DNA of 64,000 nucleotides from Dictyobacter aurantiacus (lineage in GTDB: Bacteria > Chloroflexota > Ktedonobacteria > Ktedonobacterales > Ktedonobacteraceae). The position numbers and the translations under genes are program-made. The DNA lies in the NCBI RefSeq assembly GCF_003967515.1, contig NZ_BIFQ01000001.1:5022001-5086000 (forward strand). The letters are read 5' to 3'. Shown here one piece after another: positions 57,017-64,000 of this stretch (position 1 is its first letter; each line of letters begins with the position of its first letter). The notes below the pieces were generated by a model that did not search any database, was not told where the DNA came from, and was given only the letters and a program-made list of their open reading frames with translations.

Positions 57017-58852
57017 CTATTTCTGGAAGACGGCCAGGCGCCTGAAAACGGCCTCCGTACCATAGCGGCTATCACCACCCACCAGGAAGCCCAGCAGTCC
57101 GGTGCTGTACGTGGTATCAGTAAAAGTGGAAACGATCAATTGTCGATTCATGTAGATCTGGAAGCGTGCCCGCGAGGCGACGACCATGATGGTATTGAAG
57201 GGGCCGTAGCCCGGCTGGATGGTGCCGGTATAGGTCCAGTCGATCAGGGTCAGCCAGTGGGCGGGATCATTGCCCATGGCGCGCTGGAGGCGGTAGCTGC
57301 CGTAGCTATTGATCTCCAGCACATAGAAAGTCTTGCTATATGGATTGAGGCGGAAGACCAGTCCGCAGAAGTCCCCGTAGAGCATCTTCACCTGGACGGA
57401 CATGACGGTGTTGGCGAAGCTCTGCTGATTGGAGTAGCACCAGGCCACGGCGTGGGCGAGACCGGTGTGCACGTGATAGCCCTGCGGCGAGAAATAGCAC
57501 TGACTGCCGTCGTTGATCCAGCCGCTACTCTTCCTGTCCATCTCATCGTAATAGAGGATCTTGCCAGCCCCGATGGCGCTGGTGATGCCGCTGCTGGCCT
57601 GGATGCGCGCCTGCGCGGCTAGCGTGGCCTGCAGGTGGAGATGGGCGAGCTCCGTCTGCGTCGCTTTGAGCAGGACGGTTGGCCGTGGAGTGAGATGGTG
57701 CCGGGGTGGTGCGGGCGCCGGTCGCGTCTCCCACATGAAGAACAACGGTAGGGTGATGCACAGGACCACGATCAGTGCCAGCACGACGCTATGCACGGGG
57801 CTGATACGCTTCTTTTTTTTGAACATCTCCGAGGTGTAGGGGATAAATGATGATTTGTCCCGTTCCAGGGGGAAGAGCTGGGGTTTGGTGGATGGGATGT
57901 TGAGCTGGGTGGTAATCTGCTCGATGGCGGCCATGGTGGTATCTGTGTGTTGCTGCTGGTTGCTCTGCTCGTACTCTACCTCGTGCTCGCCGCTGAAGAC
58001 GCAGGCCAGCGCTTCTTCTCCCAGGTCGCGCGTGCGCTTCTGGATCAGGGCCACCTTATAGGCCAGCGCGAACGCCTGTGCCTCCTGGAAACGATCTTCC
58101 GGCGCCTTGGCCAGCGCCTTGAGCATTACCTCTTCGATGGCCGGTGGAATCTCACTGTTTATCTGACTGGGTGGTATCGGCGGGGTCTGAATGTGCTTGA
58201 GAGTAACCCCGACAGGCGAATCAGCCGTGAAGGGGACGCGGCCGGTCAGCATCTGGTACAGGATGATTCCCAGCGAATAGATGTCGCTGCGGAAATCGTT
58301 GTGCCCATCGGATTGTTCGGGGGCCATATATTCAGGGGTGCCGACCATGGCTCCGGAGTGGGTCTGAAATTCGGCCTCGATCTTGGCCTTGGCCAGGCCA
58401 AAATCGACCAGGTAGGCGTGTCCATCCAGCCGGAGTAAAATATTGGATGGCTTGACGTCGCGGTGGATGACTCCATGCTCGTGGGCGTGTTGCAGGGCTG
58501 ATGCGATCTGTTCCAGGAAGCTCCCGGCCTCCTCCAGCGTTAAACGCTCACGCTTATGCAAATAATCGCGCAGCGTGCCACCCTCTACAAAGGGCATCAC
58601 CAAGTAGTACCAGGGGCGCTGCTCCCCAAAATCGTAGAGAGGCAAGATATGGTCGTGTGAAAGGGCTCCCACCGCGCGCGCCTCGCGTTCAAAGCGGCGT
58701 ACAAATGGCTCATCACTGCCATACAATACTTTGACGGCTACATAACGTTTGACGCGGCGATCATAGCCGAGGTAGACTTCAGACATCCCACCCTGGGCCA
58801 CCCGGAACCGTAGTTCGTAGCGCCCTAACTTTGAGCCTTCTAACCCCTTCAT
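57017..58852 (-). CDS. PknB-type receptor Ser/Thr kinase with outside sensor domain
   Basis: 611 aa. Kinase domain (1-270) has VAQGGMSEVYLGY, Lys41, HRDVKPSNILL (Asp132, Asn137) and DFGLAKAK (Asp150), with APEQ. All catalytic residues are present. A linker and a single membrane helix (about 355-374) follow. The outer part of ~235 aa ends in a beta-sandwich-like region (DFCGLVFRLNPYSKTFYVLE and FQIYMNRQLIVSTF) that resembles concanavalin/LamG or DUF1080-type sugar-binding folds. No PASTA repeats are present. It probably senses an external carbohydrate and phosphorylates cytosolic proteins. The partner is unknown. Confidence 0.87.
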   Translation of the reverse strand: MKGLEGSKLGRYELRFRVAQGGMSEVYLGYDRRVKRYVAVKVLYGSDEPFVRRFEREARAVGALSHDHILPLYDFGEQRPWYYLVMPFVEGGTLRDYLHKRERLTLEEAGSFLEQIASALQHAHEHGVIHRDVKPSNILLRLDGHAYLVDFGLAKAKIEAEFQTHSGAMVGTPEYMAPEQSDGHNDFRSDIYSLGIILYQMLTGRVPFTADSPVGVTLKHIQTPPIPPSQINSEIPPAIEEVMLKALAKAPEDRFQEAQAFALAYKVALIQKRTRDLGEEALACVFSGEHEVEYEQSNQQQHTDTTMAAIEQITTQLNIPSTKPQLFPLERDKSSFIPYTSEMFKKKKRISPVHSVVLALIVVLCITLPLFFMWETRPAPAPPRHHLTPRPTVLLKATQTELAHLHLQATLAAQARIQASSGITSAIGAGKILYYDEMDRKSSGWINDGSQCYFSPQGYHVHTGLAHAVAWCYSNQQSFANTVMSVQVKMLYGDFCGLVFRLNPYSKTFYVLEINSYGSYRLQRAMGNDPAHWLTLIDWTYTGTIQPGYGPFNTIMVVASRARFQIYMNRQLIVSTFTDTTYSTGLLGFLVGGDSRYGTEAVFRRLAVFQK

Positions 58853-59012
58853 GAATCCTCACTCCTACTTTTACCTCATCCACCCCGTGGGTACCGGGCT
58901 CATCCCGGCTTTCTCTATGATTGTGCTAATCGCACCGTGGAGAGAGCATAGCATTTCTGTATGTCAGGCAAGAATACATGCGTACCGCTCTCCCCCTCTT
59001 TCAATCTATTGT

Positions 59013-59831
59013 TTAGCGCGTGAGCCAGTAGCGCTCCAACCGGATGGTTTCAACCGGTCGGATATCTCTGGCGTAGTTGTCGATGAGCCGGTGCATGGTT
59101 TCTCGGCTGCCAAAGTTTGAGTCGATCTGAGAGCGATACATGTCGGCGGCCTCCAACTTCAAGGGCATCATCTCCGAGATCTCGACCAGGTTATACTCGA
59201 AGGCACCACCCAGCTCCTGTAGCCGCTTCTCCAGCGCTCCAGGATCGCGCTGCACATAGGGAAAATCCTCGTAAAAATAGACCTTCGCGCCACGCTGAAC
59301 CAGGCGATCGGCCGCCGAGCAGACGATCTGGTGGTCGATATGATGGCCGACGCCCAGCGGGGCATACCAGACCGTATCGGGCAGGCGGTCACGTAGCTCG
59401 ACCAGCATGTTGCCCAGTTCTCTGTCCAGCACGCGGTCATCGGGATGCACCTCGCCGCCCATTAGCTGCTCTTTGCTGGTATAGTAGCCAGGGTTGCCGC
59501 GATAGATGGCCTCTGGATAATCGAGCCACAGGTAGTCGGCCTGCAGATAGTCGAGGGCGGCGCTATCCTCTTTGCGGCGCTCCTCCATGACGCGCAGCGC
59601 GCTCTGAGCATCGCTGGCGCCCCAATCGCGCACAACCTGCAGGGCCAGTGAGCTCAGCTGCTGACCTGGTCTGGGTCCACCGGCAAAGGCCGTAATGACC
59701 AGTGGATGCAGGCCGGAACTGACCTGAACGCCCAGCGTGCCGCCGCATGAGTAGACGATATCATCTAGATGCGGGGCCAGGAAAATATGTCGATGCTGTC
59801 GGGTTATATCGTTTATGCTTGTGAGTCGCAA
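59013..59831 (-). CDS. PIG-L family N-deacetylase
   Basis: 272 aa. PIG-L/LmbE proteins are zinc-dependent deacetylases of N-acetylglucosaminyl compounds, as in bacillithiol or mycothiol synthesis. The metal site LAPHLDDIVYSCGGTL has His21, Asp23 and Asp24; a later GVGHHIDHQIV supplies the second His group. TTG at 59831 is used as start because GGAGG lies eight bases before it; no ATG fits. It follows mutY by 84 bases on the same strand, with a small repeat in the gap. The true substrate remains open. Confidence 0.85.
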   Translation of the reverse strand: MRLTSINDITRQHRHIFLAPHLDDIVYSCGGTLGVQVSSGLHPLVITAFAGGPRPGQQLSSLALQVVRDWGASDAQSALRVMEERRKEDSAALDYLQADYLWLDYPEAIYRGNPGYYTSKEQLMGGEVHPDDRVLDRELGNMLVELRDRLPDTVWYAPLGVGHHIDHQIVCSAADRLVQRGAKVYFYEDFPYVQRDPGALEKRLQELGGAFEYNLVEISEMMPLKLEAADMYRSQIDSNFGSRETMHRLIDNYARDIRPVETIRLERYWLTR

Positions 59832-59892
59832 CGCTTTATCTCCTCCATAAAATGGTTTTTTCTTGTCGGTGCCGGGCGTGTCCCGGCCTGCC

Positions 59893-59918
59893 GTAGATGC
59901 CGGCTTGCCCCGGCTTTA
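59893..59918. repeat. Short palindromic repeat, copy 2, covering the mutY stop
   Basis: Near-copy of 46270-46295 (GTAGATGCCGGCTTGCCCCG...). It contains the mutY stop codon at its right end. A second hairpin GCCGGGCGTGTCCCGGC lies just left of it. Confidence 0.55.
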
Positions 59919-60899
59919 AGGTAAACGCACACCCTCCTCGTTGGCGTCGAGCAGGCCATCTCTGACCAGCCCTTCAACGATCTTCTGTAGCCAGTCGTGA
60001 TCCTGCTCACCGAACTCTGGCTTGATCTGCGGCCCCAGAGCGGTCAGCGGAATACGCTGTTGAGCCGGTGTCGAGCGGAGTAGATCAACGATGCGTCCCC
60101 GGAAATAGCGGTTGGTGCTGGTAAAAGGTCTGGCCTGATACCCGGTCTTTTTCTCGGCAACTTTCCGCAGCTGACGGAGCACCTTCCCTGAAGGGAAGAG
60201 ACTGTACTGGCTCATTTCAGTGTAGGCCGCGCATTGCTGCTGCAGGGGACAATCTCCACACAGGGGATTGCCGCTGCTGCAGACGGTGGCCCCCATGTCC
60301 ATCAGCGCCTGGTTCCAGTTATAGGCGTGTCCCACGGGCAATACCTGCTCGGCGAGGGCCAGCATCTGGGCATCGTTGGCTTTGGGATCTGGATGTTCCA
60401 GACCGAGAAAGACGCGGTGCAGGACCCGGCGAATATTGGTGTCAACGGTGGCGACCTGCTTGCGATAGGCGAAGCAGGCGATAGCCCCGGCCGTGTAGCG
60501 GCCGACCCCTTTCAGCTTCAATAATTCATCGATGGTATCCGGGATGCGCCCATCGTAGTCCGCCAGCACCTGGCGCGCGATTGATTGTAAGCTCACGGCG
60601 CGCCTGTTGTATCCAAGCGGCACCCAGACGGCGATGACGTCAGCGGTAGAGGCCTTTGCTAGCTCGGCCAGGGTCGGAAACGCCGCCAGAAACTGCTGGT
60701 ACTTGGGCAGCACACGGTCAACCTGGGTTTGCTGCAGCATGACCTCTGAAACCAGGATCGCGTATGGATCATTGGTCTCGCGCCAGGGCAGGGGGCGCTG
60801 CTCCTGCTCGTACCATGACAGTAACGCGCTTTGCACCAGCGCGAGATGCTCTGGCTCCGCTTGCGCTAGAGCGGTCGGCGGCGATGTGTGTTTACCCAT
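59916..60899 (-). CDS. mutY: A/G-specific adenine glycosylase MutY
   Basis: 327 aa. Removes adenine mispaired with 8-oxoguanine. Catalytic Glu52 in LVSEVMLQQTQV, helix-hairpin-helix LKGVGRYTAGAI, Asp153 in VDTNIRRVL, and the iron-sulfur Cys207, 214, 217 and 223. The usual Nudix-like C-terminal domain is not visible. Instead the C-terminal ~85 residues look like a small winged-helix-type domain (YFRGRIVDLLRSTP...GLVRDGLL). This may alter recognition of 8-oxoguanine. Its ATG lies seven bases past the small ORF upstream. Confidence 0.92.
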   Translation of the reverse strand: MGKHTSPPTALAQAEPEHLALVQSALLSWYEQEQRPLPWRETNDPYAILVSEVMLQQTQVDRVLPKYQQFLAAFPTLAELAKASTADVIAVWVPLGYNRRAVSLQSIARQVLADYDGRIPDTIDELLKLKGVGRYTAGAIACFAYRKQVATVDTNIRRVLHRVFLGLEHPDPKANDAQMLALAEQVLPVGHAYNWNQALMDMGATVCSSGNPLCGDCPLQQQCAAYTEMSQYSLFPSGKVLRQLRKVAEKKTGYQARPFTSTNRYFRGRIVDLLRSTPAQQRIPLTALGPQIKPEFGEQDHDWLQKIVEGLVRDGLLDANEEGVRLP

Positions 60900-60905
60900 G
60901 CGACC

Positions 60906-61205
60906 TCAAGACTTGCTCGCGTGCGTCTTTGGCTCTTGTTGGAACCGACCGTTTTGATCGTTTGAGGTGGCTCCCCGCTCCTCATTGCGTTTGCGAACGC
61001 TCAGGGTAAAGAGCGTATCGCCGCCCTCCTGCCAGCATTTCGCGTCGGCTGCTGGTAGGTTCTCACATTGGACCCAATCGTTGGCATCACGCAGCACATG
61101 GCCTTTGATGCACTTGGCATACGAGATGTGTTCATTTAAGTCAGGATCACCCGGCTTAACTCCGGGTGAAGCAATCTTCGGAATAAAAAATCTGCACCAG
61201 GGCAC
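60906..61205 (-). CDS. Unknown 99-aa protein in the mutY operon
   Basis: A GTG start at 61205 has AAGGAAGG at good spacing. The protein has cysteines in SYAKCIKGHVLRD, VQCENL and AKCWQEG, and a polar Asn/Gln-rich end. No domain is recognised. It lies seven bases before mutY and is probably co-transcribed and translationally linked. A metal-binding role is conceivable from the cysteines, not shown. Confidence 0.6.
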   Translation of the reverse strand: MPWCRFFIPKIASPGVKPGDPDLNEHISYAKCIKGHVLRDANDWVQCENLPAADAKCWQEGGDTLFTLSVRKRNEERGATSNDQNGRFQQEPKTHASKS

Positions 61206-61590
61206 GGTTATGTACCTTCCTTATGTATTTATAATGATAAATCAGGCTTGGTATGATAAATACTACTACCGCGATTCGCGAGTGAGCCTGGCCTCACACC
61301 TGGCAGTTCTATCATTTATGCATCATAGAAGCTGTTGCTTATAGGTAACTTGTTGAATAGCGCGCTGGCCGCACGTGTGGGATCAGGATCTACTCTTTAT
61401 GCTCTCCCCGCCATTGGACGGAGGGGCTAAAAAATTTCTGGTAGCTCTGCTCATTATAGCGCATGTTGCGACCTTGAGTCTATAGAATGAGAGTTTTTCT
61501 ATTGCCGGTGCATACTTTGTGATGTCGGGACACATGCCCTGTCAGCGTGGTTGACAGGCCTCGCTACTGGTGAGAAGCCGGTGCTCGCCT
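61206..61590. other. Intergenic region between the mutY operon and a methyltransferase
   Basis: 385 bases with no credible ORF. It should include the mutY operon promoter on its left. CCTGTCA-TGACAGG (61539-61559) and GAAGCC-GGCTTC (61573-61598) are small hairpins near the methyltransferase end and may form its terminator. Confidence 0.4.
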
Positions 61591-62340
61591 TCATGGCTTC
61601 TGGCAGATCAGTACCAATCTGCTTTCAATGGTGAGCGCGCTGCCGTCGAGTCCGCCGTAGTAGGTGGTCAGTTCGAGCCCGGCCTGGCGTAGCATGTGTG
61701 CCAGCTCGGTGAGCGTGTAGACGCGGATGGATTGCCGGTGTTCGCTACGTCGGCCATCGGGATAGAGCAGGCTGATGCGCACGTTGTTATGGCTGCTAAA
61801 CAGATCCAGCTGACGCTCTTCAAGTACGATCAGGCCATCGGGATAGCGGATGATGCCCTGGGGGGCACTGGTGCGGGCGACGCGGGCCTGGTGAATGGTC
61901 TCCAGCAGGAAAAAGCCGCCCGGCTTCAGCGCCTTATGGACCTGCTGCAGGACCTTCTGATCCTCTTCGTCGCTGTCAAAGTAGCCAAAGGAGGTAAACA
62001 TATTGATGATGGCATCGAATTCATTCTCGAAGGGGATGGTACGCATGTCGCCTTGCAGCCAGCGAACCTGCAACTGCTGCTCGCTGGCGCTGGCCTGAGC
62101 ACGCTCTAGCAGCCGCGGACTGAGATCCTGTCCCGTCACCTGGCAGCCGTAGCGCGCCAGCTCCAGCGCGTGACGACCGTAGCCACAGCACAGATCCAGC
62201 ACGCTGTGTTCCGGCTGCAGATCCAGCAGCCTGATAATATCCGTCACATCCTGCTCGGTGCTGGCTGGCAACAAAAATGGTGCATACAGACGGGCATAGT
62301 CCTCATTGAAAAACTTCTCATACCACGGCGTTTCACCCAT
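61591..62340 (-). CDS. Class I SAM-dependent methyltransferase
   Basis: 249 aa from ATG 62340, preceded by GAGGAGG. Motif I VLDLCCGYGRHALELA is followed by VTGQDLSP (acidic loop), then WLQGDMRTIPFENEFD, and MFTSFGYFDSDEED as the strand-4 region. This combination is common in small-molecule methyltransferases of the ubiE/YjhP-like type. The acceptor is unknown. A longer frame to 62358 has no ribosome site. The repeat cluster at 62428 lies 88 bases upstream of the start and may affect its promoter. Confidence 0.85.
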   Translation of the reverse strand: MGETPWYEKFFNEDYARLYAPFLLPASTEQDVTDIIRLLDLQPEHSVLDLCCGYGRHALELARYGCQVTGQDLSPRLLERAQASASEQQLQVRWLQGDMRTIPFENEFDAIINMFTSFGYFDSDEEDQKVLQQVHKALKPGGFFLLETIHQARVARTSAPQGIIRYPDGLIVLEERQLDLFSSHNNVRISLLYPDGRRSEHRQSIRVYTLTELAHMLRQAGLELTTYYGGLDGSALTIESRLVLICQKP

Positions 62341-62427
62341 ATTCCGCTTCCTCCTCAAAATAATCGCGCTCTTGCTTCTTTCCTCAGAATGTCTCTCATC
62401 TCATGCTTCTCACGTGCGGCCTGCATG

Positions 62428-62643
62428 CGTTTTCGCACCTGCGGTGCTCAACAGTTATGTTTATGTTGGTGCGTCAGGGGCGCATCCGCGTTCCCTGGCG
62501 CACCAACATAAACTATAAGCGCGGCCGCCTGTGTGCGTTTTCGCACCTGCATGGCCCAACAGTTATGTTTATGTTGGTGCGTCAGGGGCGCATCCGCGCC
62601 CCTGACGCACCAACATAAACTATAAGCGCGGCCGCGCAGCGGA
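62428..62643. repeat. Two direct 108-bp repeats, each with a 25-bp hairpin
   Basis: Copy 1 is 62428-62535 and copy 2 is 62536-62643. Both begin CGTTTTCGCACCTGC. The hairpins at 62459-62513 and 62567-62621 are built as GTTTATGTTGGTGCG...CGCACCAACATAAAC with an ATCC loop. In copy 2 the stem is perfect; in copy 1 it has a few changes. GCGGCCGC and GCGGACGC follow, as in the 52.4 and 52.9 kb repeats. Confidence 0.85.
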
Positions 62644-62953
62644 CGCGAGTGCGGGAGCTATCACGGGCCACCAACGAGGATAAAATACATTCTTATTAGA
62701 ATAAACGGTCTAGATTTCTATTTCCGCCTACCTGAAAGGTAGACCCCCCCATATATGCATGAGACCGTCAGGTAATGTATACTTTGATTGCAGGCAAAGA
62801 AGAGAATCTCACAACAGCGCCCCTTTTCATCGATTGATTGAAAATCGATGCTCTTTATATCGAGGGGCCCGCCCAGGTGTTATTTATTCGCGATTGACCA
62901 TAGCGCTTTCTCTTTTGCATGCAATGTGTGTTTTTTATAGAGGAGCATAAAGC
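62644..62953. other. Intergenic region after the hairpin repeats
   Basis: About 310 bases. It contains the small hairpin CTACCT-GAA-AGGTAG near 62730 and an AT-rich end that should hold the promoter of the next gene. No ORF or RNA gene is recognised. Confidence 0.35.
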
Positions 62954-63496
62954 GTGTTTGCTGAAGAATTTGTGGTTGTCGATGCTACATCCTCCTTATG
63001 GAATGCCGTGCGTCCAATGCTGGATATTGCACTAAAAATAGAACAACACCAGGACTGGCATGGCTGGAATAAAGCATCCATCGATGCTTTCCTCCAGACG
63101 TTGCCGTCCCACTGCTCTCTGATGCTGGGCGTCTGGCAGGTTGATGCCGCGCAAGAGCAAGAAACACTCTGGCTGGGATGTATCTGCGAAGTGCTCAACG
63201 GTGCTGTATGCTCGCTTCGTACGTTTGCCGCCTTAGATGATCCTGCTTTGCCAGCTTTATCAGAGCTGGAGCCTGGTTTTTCCCATGCTCAGGAGTTGAT
63301 ACGTATTACCAATGGGCAGGTCGCTCCCGTGGCCTGGGCCCTGTTTACAGATAAAGCCAGCTGGGATGAATGGCTTTTGACCACGGACGCCGATGGGCAC
63401 CCCATTGATAAGGGGGAACTGCTCGCCGCGTTGGCCCGGCAGGGACGGTGTGTGCTGCTGGGTAGCGAGGTCGCTCATCATCCTCATCATCATTAA
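62954..63496 (+). CDS. Unknown 180-aa protein before galT
   Basis: GTG start with GAGGAG eight bases upstream. The sequence is acidic, rich in Trp, Ala and Leu, and ends in a His tract (SEVAHHPHHH). No membrane segment or signal peptide. I do not recognise a family. Only 17 bases lie between its stop and galT, so the two probably form an operon. A link to galactose metabolism is possible from position only. The terminal His run could bind metal. Confidence 0.7.
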   Translation: MFAEEFVVVDATSSLWNAVRPMLDIALKIEQHQDWHGWNKASIDAFLQTLPSHCSLMLGVWQVDAAQEQETLWLGCICEVLNGAVCSLRTFAALDDPALPALSELEPGFSHAQELIRITNGQVAPVAWALFTDKASWDEWLLTTDADGHPIDKGELLAALARQGRCVLLGSEVAHHPHHH

Positions 63497-63513
63497 TAGG
63501 TAGGGATTGCTTT

Positions 63514-64000
63514 ATGCAGGAATATACTACTCCACTGGTCTGGAATCCTATTCTGAGACAGTATCTTGTAAATGCTGCCCATCGTATGAATCGCCGTGAG
63601 GGGACCAACGAGTGCCCTTTCTGTGCCGATATTACCAGCGGGCGTGTCGGGCCGGATACGCAGGTCTGGCTGCATCCGAATGATTTTCCACCCTTGAAGC
63701 CGCCCGTTGGCGAGGCCTATGTCGTTATTTATAACCGTGACCATAATCGTAAATTTACCCAGCTGACGGTTGATGAGGTATTTGAGGTCACTAAATTGTG
63801 GCGTGATCTGTACCGCGATCTCTCGTCCCGCTACCCGACCGTCATGATTTTTGAGAATAGCGGGGCCGCCATCGGCCAGACGCAGAATCATCCTCACGGC
63901 CAGGCGTACGGTGTCTCGGTGGTTCCCTCCATTCTGGAGCGCGAGATGGAGACGGTGGCGCTGGACTTCGAGTCTGGCAGCGGCTGTCCCTTCTGCCGTG
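63514..64000 (+). CDS. galT: Galactose-1-phosphate uridylyltransferase, 5' part
   Basis: Leloir pathway enzyme that swaps UMP between UDP-glucose and galactose-1-phosphate. The open frame runs from ATG 63514 to the right edge (162 codons). The N-terminal zinc-type pair is Cys34 and Cys37 in ECPFC. The active-site motif FENSGAAIGQTQNHPHGQAY has His126 and the nucleophile His128. The start YTTPLVWNP is shorter than in E. coli but the core is normal. A second CPFC appears near the edge. GalT is usually ~340 aa, so about half is missing. It is co-transcribed with the unknown gene upstream. Confidence 0.93.
   Translation, partial: MQEYTTPLVWNPILRQYLVNAAHRMNRREGTNECPFCADITSGRVGPDTQVWLHPNDFPPLKPPVGEAYVVIYNRDHNRKFTQLTVDEVFEVTKLWRDLYRDLSSRYPTVMIFENSGAAIGQTQNHPHGQAYGVSVVPSILEREMETVALDFESGSGCPFCR

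Overview
The window looks like a chromosomal segment of a large-genome, multicellular-type Chloroflexota bacterium, most likely of the Ktedonobacteria. This is inference from recognised gene families, the divergent rRNA genes and the many short palindromic repeats. No database search could be run. Most genes are ordinary housekeeping or metabolic genes (nth, mutY, folK, rsfS, a GlcDEF-type glycolate oxidase set, galT, glycosidases). They are separated by accessory genes and repeat-rich intergenic DNA.

Layout. 1-998: 5' part of a family 1 glycosidase on the minus strand, running off the left edge, with a 42-bp two-fold symmetric site upstream. 1675-20167: the dominant feature, a two-gene insecticidal-type Tc toxin locus. 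It consists of a TcB-TcC fusion (2562 aa) followed by a giant TcA-like subunit (3574 aa). The locus is bracketed by a direct repeat of the 3' third of nth: a broken copy at about 1.2-1.4 kb and the intact gene at 20.3-21.0 kb. 21.2-24.0 kb: an MFS exporter preceded by a 46-codon ORF and a terminator with two possible 3' arms, two miniature inverted-repeat elements, and a DJ-1/PfpI protein. 24.0-30.5 kb: a methyltransferase, a DUF815-type ATPase, a membrane-anchored seven-repeat lectin-like propeller, a permuted NlpC/P60-type protein and OsmC.

30.5-36.5 kb: rRNA region. 16S and 23S lie on the plus strand with two strong promoters and a repeat-containing spacer without tRNAs. 5S lies on the minus strand, divergent from 16S, with its own promoter and terminator. 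36.5-46.3 kb: two APH-fold phosphotransferases, a membrane serine hydrolase, a secreted propeller-like protein, a P-loop kinase, a PNPOx-family protein and an alpha/beta hydrolase. A second broken 3' copy of the PNPOx gene lies at 46.0-46.2 kb. 46.3-52.1 kb: minus-strand operon glcD-glcE-FtsJ-like methyltransferase-glcF, with glcF carrying an added C-terminal membrane anchor.

52.3-53.0 kb: a composite repeat island with shared terminal inverted repeats, long perfect hairpins and ten tandem 27-bp units. A related hairpin cluster lies at 62.4-62.6 kb. 53-64 kb: a family 4 glycosidase, a lamin-tail-like surface protein, rsfS, folK, a PknB-type receptor kinase, a PIG-L deacetylase, mutY, a methyltransferase, an unknown gene and the start of galT. 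The clearest leads are the Tc toxin locus with its nth repeats, the leader region of the MFS gene, the composite repeat island, and the detached 5S rRNA gene.
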